The notes under the pieces are model-generated. The model was not told the DNA's origin and made no database searches. It was given only the letters and a program-made list of their open reading frames with translations. The translations under genes were made by a program, and so were the position numbers. A stretch of DNA of 64,000 bases from contig JADJWR010000004.1 of assembly GCA_016716275.1 (NCBI GenBank), positions 77,758 to 141,757 on the forward strand, given 5' to 3'. Below, in pieces: positions 42,463-51,047 of this stretch (positions are counted from its first letter, which is position 1; each line of letters begins with the position of its first letter). The stretch comes from Burkholderiales bacterium (GTDB taxonomy: Bacteria > Pseudomonadota > Gammaproteobacteria > Burkholderiales > Burkholderiaceae_F).

Positions 42463-42490
42463 GAAAAGGGCGGGAACAATCCCGCCCTTG
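42463..42490. terminator. Bidirectional terminator between the YeeE and FadL genes
   Basis: AAGGGCGGGA (42466-42475) pairs with TCCCGCCCTT (42480-42489) in a perfect 10-bp stem. The A run on the left side gives the T run needed on the minus strand, so it best serves the convergent fadL-like gene; on the plus strand it is a hairpin without a T tail. Confidence 0.75.
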
Positions 42491-42538
42491 CCGTGCGAGC
42501 CCCGCCCCTGTCCCGCGAGGGGCGGCGGATCGCCAGAA

Positions 42539-43828
42539 TCAGAACCGCCAGCCGTAGGCGACGCCGAACGAGTACTGCTTCATCTTCAGGTTGATGTCGC
42601 CGCCGCCGAAGGCGGGCGGAATCGAGTTGACGCCGTTCACCTCTACCGTCGGCGCATACATGAAGGCGAAGCTCAACTCCGACTTGTTGGCCAGCGTCCA
42701 GGTCGCACCGAGCGTCCAGTGGTCCTCGACCACGCCCGGCGCCAGGAAGTTGAAGAACGTCTCGCTCTGCGGGATCGGCTGCTCGCCATAGTTGTAGCCG
42801 CCGCGGACGGTCCACTGCGGGTTGATCGCGTACTGCACGCCGAGCTTGTAGGCGGTGACGTCGTCCCAGCCGAAGCCCGCGCCGCCGTCGGTGCCGAGCG
42901 GCGCCTGGAACAGGTTCGGCAACAGCGGGTTGTTGATCGACTTGATGCCCGAGTAGTCGATCCGCACGACGTCGAAGGCCAGGGTCAGGCCGGTCATCGG
43001 CGTGAAGGCGACGCCGATGCCGTAGTTGGCTGGGATGTCGAAGCCGCCCTGCTCGGCGAACAGGCCCTTGTACTCGTCGAGCTCGCTCATGCTGGTCTTC
43101 GACTGGTAGGTCAGGCCGACGGCGAGGTTCGGCGTGAACTGGCCGAGATAGCCGATCCGCACGCCGACGCCGTACGACCAGTCGTTGCCGTTGTCGGTGA
43201 CCTTGTCCGGATACATCGAGAAGCGCGGCGCCATCGGGCTCGAGCCGTCGCCGGTGAAGTTCTCCAGACCGTGCGCCTTGAAGCGCTGCACGGCGAGGTT
43301 CAGCGAGATGCCCACCGCGTGCTGCGGCGTGATCTTGTAGCCGAGGGTCGGCGCGATGAAAAGCTGCGACAGGTCGACGCCCGGCCGGGTCGAGCCGAAC
43401 AGCGGGAACGGCTTGTCGTAGTCGGTGTTCATGCCGCCGTTGCCGTAGACCGAGACGCCGAGCGACATCGCGCTGTTCAGCATCTGGTTGTAGCCGAACT
43501 CGGGGATGAAGAAGTTCGACGACTCGTTGCCCTCGTACACCGTGCCGTTGAAGGGCAGCGGGCTGCCGACCAGTTGCGATTCGCGGATCGGCCGGAAGTA
43601 GTTCAGGCCGAAATCGATCCGGTTGCCGAGCATCGCCATGCCAGCCGGGTTGATCGCCGCGGCGATCGCGTCCTGCGGCAGCGCGACGCCGGCGCCGCCC
43701 ATGCCGATCGACTTGATGCCGTAGCCGTGCGAAAAGTAGCCGTTGGTGGCCTGCGCCGGTGTCGCCAGCAGCAGCGGCACGAAAGCGGCGGCCACTGCTG
43801 CCGCTGCCGAATGAAGCCTGCATTTCAT
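42539..43828 (-). CDS. FadL/TodX family outer-membrane transport protein
   Basis: The 429-residue product has a signal peptide ending near TPAQA (about residue 27). The FadL-type mature N-terminus is TNGYFSHGYGIKSIGMGGAG, with ALPQDAIAAAINPAGMAMLG, the hatch region that plugs the barrel. Alternating polar and hydrophobic strands follow, ending in SFGVAYGWRF with C-terminal Phe, as in outer-membrane barrels. It would take up hydrophobic compounds such as fatty acids or aromatics. The 293 bases upstream, to 44121, hold no gene I can support. Confidence 0.93.
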   Translation of the reverse strand: MKCRLHSAAAAVAAAFVPLLLATPAQATNGYFSHGYGIKSIGMGGAGVALPQDAIAAAINPAGMAMLGNRIDFGLNYFRPIRESQLVGSPLPFNGTVYEGNESSNFFIPEFGYNQMLNSAMSLGVSVYGNGGMNTDYDKPFPLFGSTRPGVDLSQLFIAPTLGYKITPQHAVGISLNLAVQRFKAHGLENFTGDGSSPMAPRFSMYPDKVTDNGNDWSYGVGVRIGYLGQFTPNLAVGLTYQSKTSMSELDEYKGLFAEQGGFDIPANYGIGVAFTPMTGLTLAFDVVRIDYSGIKSINNPLLPNLFQAPLGTDGGAGFGWDDVTAYKLGVQYAINPQWTVRGGYNYGEQPIPQSETFFNFLAPGVVEDHWTLGATWTLANKSELSFAFMYAPTVEVNGVNSIPPAFGGGDINLKMKQYSFGVAYGWRF

Positions 43829-44121
43829 GGTGGTCCCCCCATCGATGGTCTGCCCGGATCTCGCGGCCGCGAGGCGCGGCTGGATCGCTGCCCAGTGTGA
43901 CCGGCATATTCATTGCAGGGCCTGCCGACGGTCAACGATGCGCCGCCGCAATGGGGTACTCCGTATGGTTTGCGCGACAGTGCCGCGGCCCGCCTTGGTC
44001 CGCCCGCCGGGGCAGGCCGGGCGGCGGTCCGGCCGGCCGAATCGGCAGGCGTGGGCCCGTCGCAGCGAAGCGTCGTCGGCCCGCCGGCCTCCGGCTTGCC
44101 GGCGCTACGGCGCTGCCGTGA

Positions 44122-44613
44122 TCAGCCGAGTTCGCCGCGCTCGACCAGCTCGCGGATGCGCCAGACGGTGTCGATGTCGGCACTGCGGTAGGCCTGCTCG
44201 CGCAGCTGGCGGGTCATGCTGTCCGGCTGGTCCCCGGCCGCCCCTTCGTCGGCCTCGTAGGTGAAGCGCAGGAACAGGCTGCCGGTGGCCGGCGCCTCGA
44301 TGCGGATGGTCAGCCGGCTCGCCGGATAGGCGGCGGTCGCCTCGATGTGGGTGACGCTGACCCCGTCGGCGGTCAGCACGACGCGGTCGCGCACCCGGAA
44401 GCTGCCGAAGTCGAGCGTGCGGACCAGTTGCGTCCGCTCGGGCTCGTCGATCCGCTGTTCGATCGTCGCGCCGGCCAGCCCGAGCACGAATTCGGTCGGC
44501 TGTTCGGCACGGCGCAGCAGGCCGCGCCACAGTTGTGCCCGCGAGACCTCGGTGAGCAGCGGCTGCAGCGGGTCGTTGATCTGGACGAGGTGCTCGAAGC
44601 GCATCGTCGGCAC
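44122..44613 (-). CDS. SRPBCC family protein (DUF1857)
   Basis: The 163-residue product matches the DUF1857 group of START/SRPBCC ligand-binding folds: MRFEHLVQINDPLQPLLTEV, RAQLWRGLLRRAEQPTEFVL and FLRFTYEADEGAAGDQPDSM. No catalytic residue can be named. ATG 44613 is annotated, but 44604 (MRFEHL) may be the true start. It follows queC on the same strand after 16 bases, so the two are probably one transcript. Confidence 0.85.
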   Translation of the reverse strand: MPTMRFEHLVQINDPLQPLLTEVSRAQLWRGLLRRAEQPTEFVLGLAGATIEQRIDEPERTQLVRTLDFGSFRVRDRVVLTADGVSVTHIEATAAYPASRLTIRIEAPATGSLFLRFTYEADEGAAGDQPDSMTRQLREQAYRSADIDTVWRIRELVERGELG

Positions 44614-44629
44614 CCGCGCCGCGGCGACC

Positions 44630-45343
44630 TCAGCTGGCGGTCGCTGCGCGGGTCGCCTGCCAGGCTTCCCAGCCGGCGGCGCGCAGGCCGCAGGCCGGAC
44701 ACAGGCCGCAGCCGCGGCCCCATTCGAACAGCTTGCTGCGCTCGCCGAGGTAGCAGCTGTTGGTCTCCTCGCGGATCAGCTGCACCAGTTCTTCGCCGCC
44801 GAGCTCGTGCGCCAGCTGCCAGGTCGCGGCCTTGTCCAGCCACATCAGCGGCGTCTCGATGGTGAGCGGGTGGTCCATGCCCAGCGACAGCGCCACCTGC
44901 AGTGCCTTGAGCGTGTCGTCGCGTCCGTCCGGGTAGGCCGAGTAGTCGGTTTCGCACATGCCGCCGACCAGCACCGGGATGTCGCGCCGGTAGGCCACTG
45001 CCGCGGCGTGAGTGAAGAACATCAGGTTGCGGCCGGGAACGAAGCTCTCGGGCAGTCCCTTCGCCGCCATGTGGACCGCGGCTTCCGGCGTCGGCGCGGT
45101 GTGCGCCAGCTGTGCCAGCTCGGGCATCTCGATCCGGTGATCGGTGCCGAGCCTGGCGCTCCACCGTGGAAAGCGCTCGCGCAGTGCGGCGATGAAGCCG
45201 AGCCGGCCATCCACCTCGACCTGGCGGCGCTGCGCGTAATCGAAGCCGATCGTCTCGACACGCTCGAAGCGCGCCAGCGACCACGCCAGACAGGTGGCGG
45301 AGTCCTGACCTCCGGACAGCAGAACGAGCGCGGCCTTTTGCAC
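44630..45343 (-). CDS. queC: 7-cyano-7-deazaguanine synthase
   Basis: QueC converts 7-carboxy-7-deazaguanine to preQ0 with ATP and ammonia, on the way to queuosine in tRNA. The 237-residue product has the PP-loop ATP motif LVLLSGGQDSATCL, VPGRNLMFFTHAAAVAYRRD, and the zinc Cys cluster NSCYLGE...GRGCGLCPACGLR near the C-terminus. Length is normal. It starts at ATG 45343 at the edge of a divergent gap shared with the glutathione transferase gene. No other queuosine gene is nearby. Confidence 0.96.
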   Translation of the reverse strand: MQKAALVLLSGGQDSATCLAWSLARFERVETIGFDYAQRRQVEVDGRLGFIAALRERFPRWSARLGTDHRIEMPELAQLAHTAPTPEAAVHMAAKGLPESFVPGRNLMFFTHAAAVAYRRDIPVLVGGMCETDYSAYPDGRDDTLKALQVALSLGMDHPLTIETPLMWLDKAATWQLAHELGGEELVQLIREETNSCYLGERSKLFEWGRGCGLCPACGLRAAGWEAWQATRAATAS

Positions 45344-45516
45344 GGGCGAAAGTCTAAGAGCGCGAGTGCCGATTTAGACGTCGGGTAATCGCCGTAACCG
45401 GCGGGCCCGGCGGCGGCCGATGCGCGCGCGTGCACAGCTTCAGCGCTCTTCCCTCGGGCCGTCGGCGCTTGCTGCGATTGCCCTTGCACCGCTCGGGTGA
45501 TCGGACTAACGGGAAT

Positions 45517-45560
45517 GGGTGTCTCGCGGGCGAGCCGCTGTCGGCGCCCGCGACACACCC
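45517..45560. repeat. 16-bp near-perfect inverted repeat in the queC-gst gap
   Basis: GGGTGTCTCGCGGGCG at 45517-45532 and CGCCCGCGACACACCC at 45545-45560 pair with one mismatch around a 12-base loop, 75 bases before the gst start. It has no T run. It could be an operator or a leader hairpin. The rest of the 292-base gap (45344-45635) shows no gene; the gst ribosome site GAGGAGG is at 45624-45630. Confidence 0.5.
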
Positions 45561-45635
45561 GCGCTGTCCTGCCCCCGCAAGACCCGCCAGGCTTGCTTGC
45601 TATTCTCGACCGCAAACGTCGACGAGGAGGCAGAC

Positions 45636-46247
45636 ATGAAGCTCTACTACAGCCCCGGCGCCAGTTCGCTGGCCGCGCACATCGCCCTGCGCGAGTCGGG
45701 CCTGTCGTTCGACCTGGAGCGCGTCAGCCTGAAGACCAAGAAGACGGCCGGCGACGCCGACTACCTGCGCGTCAATCCCAAGGGCTACGTGCCGGCGCTG
45801 CGGTTCGAGGACGGCAGCCTGCTCACCGAGGGCCCGGCGATCATGCTGTGGGTCGGCGACCAGGTGCCGGAAAAGCGGCTGGCGCCGTCGCCGGGCACGA
45901 TGGAGCGCTATCACCTGATCGAGTGGCTGAACTTCATCGCCACCGAGCTGCACAAGAACTTCGGCGCGCTGTTCGATCCGGGCGCGCCGGATGCCGCGAA
46001 GGCCGCCGCCCGCGCCAGGCTCGACAAGCGGCTCGACTACCTGGACCGGACGCTCGGCGACGCGCCGTTCCTGCTCGGCGAGCACTTCACGGTGGCCGAC
46101 GGCTACCTGTTCACCGTGCTCGGCTGGGGCCGGCTGGTCGACGTCGACATCGCCCGCTGGCCGCATCTGGCCGCCTACGCCGGCCGCATCGGCGCGCGGC
46201 CGAAGGTGCTCGACACGCTGCGGGCCGAGGGCCTGCTGAAGGGCTGA
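45636..46247 (+). CDS. Glutathione S-transferase, beta-class-like, catalytic Cys10 replaced by Ser
   Basis: The 203-residue product has the beta-class GST opening MKLYYSPGASSLAAHIALRE; GSTs of this class normally read PGACSLA, so the Cys at position 10 is Ser here. The thioredoxin-like domain has NPKGYVPALRFEDGSLLTEG, and the helical domain LGEHFTVADGYLFTVLGWGR. Ser may act as the glutathione-activating residue, as in other GST classes, or the protein may not be a transferase. GAGGAGG precedes ATG 45636. An unknown gene follows after 14 bases. Confidence 0.93.
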   Translation: MKLYYSPGASSLAAHIALRESGLSFDLERVSLKTKKTAGDADYLRVNPKGYVPALRFEDGSLLTEGPAIMLWVGDQVPEKRLAPSPGTMERYHLIEWLNFIATELHKNFGALFDPGAPDAAKAAARARLDKRLDYLDRTLGDAPFLLGEHFTVADGYLFTVLGWGRLVDVDIARWPHLAAYAGRIGARPKVLDTLRAEGLLKG

Positions 46248-46261
46248 GCGAGGCGGCGGCC

Positions 46262-46636
46262 ATGGCGATCGCCGCGCCGCCGCTGGTCCTGCTCGACTCG
46301 GTGACCCAGGTCGAGCCGGCGCACGCCGGCCGGCTGGTGGTCACCGGTTCGCACGGCGGCGCCAGCGTGGTGCCGTACGCGCGTGCGGTGCGCGCCTGGC
46401 TGTACGTCTTCAACGACGCCGGCGGCGGCAAGGACGGCGCGGGCGTCGCTGCGCTCGAGCTGCTCGACGCCGACGGCATCGCCGCGGTGACGGTGGCGCA
46501 CTCCTCGGCGCGCATCGGCGAGGCGCTCGACGCGTGGCAGCACGGCGTGGTGTCGCAGGCGAATGCCGCGGCCGCGGCGCTCGGTCTGCAGGTCGGTGCC
46601 GCGCTGCGCGAGTTGCTCGGCGGCAAGACGCACTGA
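46262..46636 (+). CDS. Conserved hypothetical protein
   Basis: A 124-residue cytosolic protein that I do not recognise. It has conserved-looking motifs, VVTGSHGGASVVPYARAVRA, YVFNDAGGGKDGAGVAALEL and VTVAHSSARIGEALDAWQHG, that read like a small alpha/beta enzyme fold with a Gly-rich loop, but no known active site. It follows the glutathione transferase gene by 14 bases, in the same direction, so it is probably co-transcribed. Confidence 0.75.
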   Translation: MAIAAPPLVLLDSVTQVEPAHAGRLVVTGSHGGASVVPYARAVRAWLYVFNDAGGGKDGAGVAALELLDADGIAAVTVAHSSARIGEALDAWQHGVVSQANAAAAALGLQVGAALRELLGGKTH

Positions 46637-46748
46637 TCCGCGGCGGTCGCGAACCGTCTGACCGACAAGCTCCGGCCGAAGCCTCCGATTACGAGCGGGG
46701 CGGCGTTGCGCCACTGCTGTGACGGCGTCGCCTTTCGGCGACAGCGCG

Positions 46749-46767
46749 TGTAACGATTGTCGTTACA
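46749..46767. promoter_or_regulatory. Perfect 8-bp palindrome upstream of arrA, possible operator
   Basis: TGTAACGA and TCGTTACA are exact inverted repeats around TTG, 140 bases before the arrA start. This is the shape of a dimer-binding site, for example for a response regulator. The regulator is unknown. The 270-base gap 46637-46906 has no clear -35/-10; GGAGGAG at 46898-46904 is the arrA ribosome site. Confidence 0.5.
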
Positions 46768-46906
46768 GCTTCCCGCCGTCTCCGACCTCGCCAGTCAACT
46801 ATTCCATGGAGGACATAGGGTTTCTGATGTCGGTCAATCTTTACTTGCTGAGCCGGCGCAGAGTGCGACTGTTCGAAGAATCTCGAACTGTCTGTGCGGA
46901 GGAGCT

Positions 46907-49453
46907 ATGAGACTTACGAGGCGGTCGTTCATTCAAGCGTCTGCTGCCACCAGCGGTCTGCTTGCGGCGGGCTGCGCGACCAAGCCGCCGGTATCGGCGG
47001 CGATGGCGCCGCGCAAGATGAAGGGCGGCACGCCGGCCAAGGGCGACTGGGTGGCCAGCACCTGCCAGGGCTGCACGCAGTGGTGCGCGATCGAAGTGCT
47101 GGTGCAGAACGGCCGCGCCGTGCGCGTGCGCGGCAACCAGAACTCGAAGACCAACCACGGCTACGTCTGCCCGCGCGGCCACATGATCCCGGCGCAGCTG
47201 TACGACCCGGACCGGATCAAGGTACCGCTGAAGCGGACCAATCCGGCCAAGGGCCGCGGCGTTGATCCGAAGTTCGTGCCGATCACCTGGGACGAGGCGC
47301 TCGACACCGTCGCCGACAGGATGATCGAACTGCGCAAGGCCAACGAGCCGCACAAGCTCCTCTACCTGCGCGGCCGCTATTCGGCCACTGGCACCGCGCT
47401 GCTGTACGGCACGCTGCCGAAGATCTTCGGCACGCCAAACTACTTCTCGCACAGCGCCATCTGCGCCGAGGCGGAGAAGATGGGCCCCGGCCTGACGCAG
47501 GGCTTCTTCGGCTACCGCGACTACGACCTGGAGAAGGTCAACTGCCTGGTGATCTGGGGCTGCGATCCGCTGTCGTCGAACCGCCAGGTGCCGAACACCA
47601 TCCACCGCTTCGGCGAGATCATGGCGCGCGGCACGGTGATCGCCGTCGACCCGCGCCTGTCGGTCTCTGCCTCCAAGGCGCATGAGTGGCTGCCGCTGCT
47701 GCCGGGCACCGACGGCGCGCTGGCCGGCGCCGTCGCCCACGTGCTGCTGACCGAGGGACTGTGGAGCAAGGAGTTCGTCGGCGACTTCAAGGATGGGCGC
47801 AACCAGTTCGTCGCTGGCCGAGCGGTCGACGAGGCCTCATTCGCCGAGAAGGAAACGAACGGGGTCGTCAAGTGGTGGAACCTGGAGGTGAAGGACCGCA
47901 CGCCGGCCTGGGCTGAGAAGGAGTGCGGCGTCCCGGCAGCGCAGATCGTCCGGGCAGCACGGGCGATGGGCAAGGCCGCCCCGCGCACCGCGGTCTGGAT
48001 GGGACCCGGCGCCGCGATGCAGCCGCGCGGCACCTACAGCGCGATGTACGTGCATGCACTGAACGGCCTGCTCGGCTCGGTGGACAACGAAGGCGGCGTC
48101 TGGCAGTCGAGCAGCGTGCCGACCGGCAAGTTCGCCAGCGCCGACAAGTACGTCGACGACATGGCGAAGAGCTTCGGCAAGGGCAAGAAGCTCGACGGGC
48201 GAGGCGCCAAGGACATGCCGGCGATGATGAACGCCAAACCCGGCAGCGGCGTGGTCACCAACAACGTCGCCAACGGCATGCTCAAGGATCCGGGTGCCGC
48301 CAAGGTCGTCATTGCCTCGTGGAACAACTTCAACTTCTCCTGCACCGGCGCGCAACGCTGGGACCAGGCGATGGCCAAGGTGCCGTTCTTCGTGCACATG
48401 GTCACCAACCCGTCGGAGATGACGCAGTTTGCCGACATCGTGCTGCCGGCGACCTTCAACTCGGCCGAGGGCACGTCGATCATCACCAACATGGGCAACG
48501 GCTACGGCTACGCGTCGATCCAGCAGCCGGTCGCCAGGCGCCTGTGGGACGTGAAGCAGGAGGAGACCGAGGTGATGTGGCTCCTCGCGCAGAAGCTCAA
48601 GGCGAAGGGCTTCGCGAACCTCGCCGACTACTACGCGAAGGAGTTCAAGGATCCCGAGACCGGCAAGCTGCCGGCCAACGAACTGGAGTTCAGCGAGATC
48701 GCCGCCAAGATCTCCAGCGCACCGCTTTGGATGGCAAAGGAACCGCTGAAAGGCGACGCACCGATCGCCGGCTGGGCCGAGTTCCGCAAGCGCGGCATGT
48801 TCAGCGGCCCGAAGTACACGCTGAAGAAGGGCTGGGGCGGCAAGTTCAACACCGCCACCAAGAAGTTCGAGTTCTACAGCGAGACGATGAAGAAGGGGCT
48901 CGAGGAGCACGCCAAGAAGCACAACGCCACCGTCGACGAGATCCTGGCGGTGTCGGGTTACGTCGCCAAGGGCGAAGTGGCCTTCGTGCCGCACTACGAG
49001 CCGCCGAAGCGCCACGGCAGCCTCGCCGAGTACCCGTTCACCTTCATCGACCACAAGAGCCGCCTGAACCGCGAGGGCCGCTCGCAGAACCTGACCTGGT
49101 ACCAGGAGTTCAAGAAGGTCGATCCGGGCGACGTGTCGTGGGACGACGTGCTGAAGATGAACCCGGCCGACGGCAGGAAGCTCGGCCTGAAATCCGGCGA
49201 CATGGTCAGGATCACCTCGCCGACCGGCTCGATCACCGCCAAGCTCAGGCTGTGGGAGGGCGTGCGGCCGGGCACGGTCGCCAAGTGCTACGGGCAGGGC
49301 CACTGGGCCTACGGGCGGGTCGCGACGGAGAGCTTCGGCAAGTCGTCGCGAGGCGGCAACAACAACGAGATCCTGGTCGATGAATACGACCGCCTGAGCG
49401 GCTCCACCGCGCGCAACGGCGGCTTCACCGGCGTGCGGATCGCCAAGGCCTGA
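46907..49453 (+). CDS. arrA: Respiratory arsenate reductase catalytic subunit ArrA
   Basis: This molybdenum enzyme reduces arsenate to arsenite outside the cytoplasm. The 848-residue product has a Tat signal (RRSFIQASAATSG) that also contains a lipobox (LLAAGC), so it may be a lipid-anchored Tat substrate. The Cys cluster CQGCTQWC followed by VCPRGH, and C186 in SHSAICAEAEKMG, the likely Mo ligand, are as in the Arr/Arx group. R155-G-R-Y158 matches the [R/K]GRY motif described for ArrA rather than the GRGWG type of the arsenite oxidase ArxA. An upstream frame could extend it; ATG 46907 fits the Tat start. Downstream ars genes support the call. Confidence 0.85.
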   Translation: MRLTRRSFIQASAATSGLLAAGCATKPPVSAAMAPRKMKGGTPAKGDWVASTCQGCTQWCAIEVLVQNGRAVRVRGNQNSKTNHGYVCPRGHMIPAQLYDPDRIKVPLKRTNPAKGRGVDPKFVPITWDEALDTVADRMIELRKANEPHKLLYLRGRYSATGTALLYGTLPKIFGTPNYFSHSAICAEAEKMGPGLTQGFFGYRDYDLEKVNCLVIWGCDPLSSNRQVPNTIHRFGEIMARGTVIAVDPRLSVSASKAHEWLPLLPGTDGALAGAVAHVLLTEGLWSKEFVGDFKDGRNQFVAGRAVDEASFAEKETNGVVKWWNLEVKDRTPAWAEKECGVPAAQIVRAARAMGKAAPRTAVWMGPGAAMQPRGTYSAMYVHALNGLLGSVDNEGGVWQSSSVPTGKFASADKYVDDMAKSFGKGKKLDGRGAKDMPAMMNAKPGSGVVTNNVANGMLKDPGAAKVVIASWNNFNFSCTGAQRWDQAMAKVPFFVHMVTNPSEMTQFADIVLPATFNSAEGTSIITNMGNGYGYASIQQPVARRLWDVKQEETEVMWLLAQKLKAKGFANLADYYAKEFKDPETGKLPANELEFSEIAAKISSAPLWMAKEPLKGDAPIAGWAEFRKRGMFSGPKYTLKKGWGGKFNTATKKFEFYSETMKKGLEEHAKKHNATVDEILAVSGYVAKGEVAFVPHYEPPKRHGSLAEYPFTFIDHKSRLNREGRSQNLTWYQEFKKVDPGDVSWDDVLKMNPADGRKLGLKSGDMVRITSPTGSITAKLRLWEGVRPGTVAKCYGQGHWAYGRVATESFGKSSRGGNNNEILVDEYDRLSGSTARNGGFTGVRIAKA

Positions 49454-49482
49454 CCCCAACCTGCGAGCTGAAGGAGATCGAG

Positions 49483-50253
49483 ATGAGATTCGGAATGGTC
49501 ATCGACCTGCAGCGCTGCGTCGGTTGCGGAGCCTGCGCATTCGCCTGCAAGGCGGAGAACAACACGCGCGACCGCGCGGACGGCCAGAGCTACAACTGGG
49601 CCGACTTCATCATGAAGACCGAGGGGATCTTCCCCAGCGTCACCCACTGGGTGATGCCGGTGCTGTGCAACCACTGCAGCAACGCCGCCTGCGTCGAGGT
49701 CTGCCCGGTGACGCCGCAGAAGGCCATGTACAAGACGCCGGAAGGCATCACCATGCACGACCCGAGCCTGTGCATCGGCTGCGGCCAGTGCATGGCGGCC
49801 TGCCCGTACAGCAGCCCGGCGCTGGAGGACGACAGCCTGGCGGGCGAGAGCTACAGCGTGATCAGCTTCAACATGCCGGACGCGCCGACGCAGCCGAAGT
49901 GGGCGGACACCAAGGCGCTGATCCCGGGCGGCACGGCCTCCGGCGCCGACGTCGCCAAACGCGCGGGCGCGGCGCCGCCGATGATGAACGCCTTCGCCGG
50001 CAACGACGTGACGCCGGTGCGCAAGGCGGGCGTGGTCGAGAAGTGCACGTTCTGCTACCACCGCACGACCAACGGCATGCTGCCGGCCTGCGTCGAGGTC
50101 TGCCCGTCGAAGGCGCGCATCTTCGGCGACCAGGAGGATTCGGCATCGCAGATCGCCCAGGTGCTGAAGGCGAACAAGTCGTTCCGCCTGAAGGAAGAGG
50201 CGGGCACGCAGCCGAACGTGCACTACATCAACAAGTACACGGTGCGCGGCTAG
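49483..50253 (+). CDS. arrB: Arsenate reductase iron-sulfur subunit ArrB
   Basis: A 256-residue subunit with four [4Fe-4S] cysteine sets: CVGCGACAFACKAEN, CNHCSNAACVEVCPV, CIGCGQCMAACPYSS and CTFCYHRTTNGMLPACVEVC. The inserted region TPQKAMYKTPEGITMHDPSL is typical of ArrB/TtrB-like proteins. AAGGAGAT precedes ATG 49483. It has no signal peptide and should travel with Tat-bearing ArrA. No NrfD-type ArrC follows, so electrons must come from another membrane partner, for example a quinol-oxidising cytochrome elsewhere. Confidence 0.9.
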   Translation: MRFGMVIDLQRCVGCGACAFACKAENNTRDRADGQSYNWADFIMKTEGIFPSVTHWVMPVLCNHCSNAACVEVCPVTPQKAMYKTPEGITMHDPSLCIGCGQCMAACPYSSPALEDDSLAGESYSVISFNMPDAPTQPKWADTKALIPGGTASGADVAKRAGAAPPMMNAFAGNDVTPVRKAGVVEKCTFCYHRTTNGMLPACVEVCPSKARIFGDQEDSASQIAQVLKANKSFRLKEEAGTQPNVHYINKYTVRG

Positions 50254-50321
50254 GGCGCCTCGCGCAGCATGCCCGGGGGCGGGCGCGCCCCGCCCCTTCT
50301 TGCCGCCGCCGGAATCTGCCG

Positions 50322-50957
50322 ATGCCCGCCGACGACTTCGATTCGCTCGCCGCCCGCGCCGACCTCTCTCGCCTGCTGGCAGCCTGCTACTACCAGCCGG
50401 GGCCGGAGTTCGCCGAGGAGGGCCTGTTCGATTCGCTGCACGGCGCCGCGGCGCGGCTGGACGGCGAGCTGGCGGCGCGCTCGCGGCGGCTCGGCGATGC
50501 GTTCGGCGCGGCCGACCCGCAGGAACTGCTGGTCGACTACACGCGGCTGTTCCTCGGCCCGATCGAGGCGCCGGCACGGCCGTACGGCTCGGTGTGGCTG
50601 GAGGCACGTCAGGGCCTGATGCAGGATTCGACGGTGGCCGTGCTCGACCTGTACGCCGAAGGCGGCTTCGAGATGGACGAGTCGTTCCGCGACCTACCCG
50701 ACCACGTCGCCGCCGAACTGGAGTTCCTGTATCTGCTGCTGTTTCGCCAGGCCGAGGCGCTGCGCGACGGCGATGCGCAGGCGCAGTCGCGCTTCGCCGC
50801 GCTGCGGCTGCGGCTGCTCGACGAACAGCTCGGTCGCTGGGTCGATCCGTTCGCCGCCGCCACGGCAGCGTCGGCGCAGACAGCCTTCTACCGCGAGCTC
50901 GCCGGCCTGACGGAGGCCTTCGTCGATGCCGAGAAGGCGGCCGCGGCCGGGCCGTAG
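50322..50957 (+). CDS. arrD: TorD/ArrD-type molybdoenzyme chaperone
   Basis: The 211-residue helical product matches the TorD/DmsD/NarJ chaperone group: ADLSRLLAACYYQPGPEFAE, LLVDYTRLFLGPIEAPARPY and GSVWLEARQG, then LPDHVAAELEFLYLLLFRQA. These proteins guide cofactor insertion and hold back export of Tat molybdoenzymes until folded. Its place after arrB and a lack of any other chaperone gene here point to ArrA as client. ATG 50322 follows arrB by 68 bases, in an upstream stretch of weak ribosome-site character. Confidence 0.87.
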   Translation: MPADDFDSLAARADLSRLLAACYYQPGPEFAEEGLFDSLHGAAARLDGELAARSRRLGDAFGAADPQELLVDYTRLFLGPIEAPARPYGSVWLEARQGLMQDSTVAVLDLYAEGGFEMDESFRDLPDHVAAELEFLYLLLFRQAEALRDGDAQAQSRFAALRLRLLDEQLGRWVDPFAAATAASAQTAFYRELAGLTEAFVDAEKAAAAGP

Positions 50958-51047
50958 CCTGCGGGTCTTTCCGGACGGCAGGCAGGCCGGCCACTGGCGC
51001 AGAATCGCCGGCAGCTGATTCGCCGGCCGACCCAAGGAGGGCGATCG

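Noticed and set aside
43829..44121. Small open frames between the FadL and DUF1857 genes
   Set aside because: Composition is Arg/Ala/Pro-rich in all frames, with no ribosome site or family pattern.
46907..49453. ArxA (arsenite oxidase) or tetrathionate reductase instead of ArrA
   Set aside because: The RGRY motif, arsR/arsC/acr3 neighbours and length favour ArrA, but only a tree would settle it.
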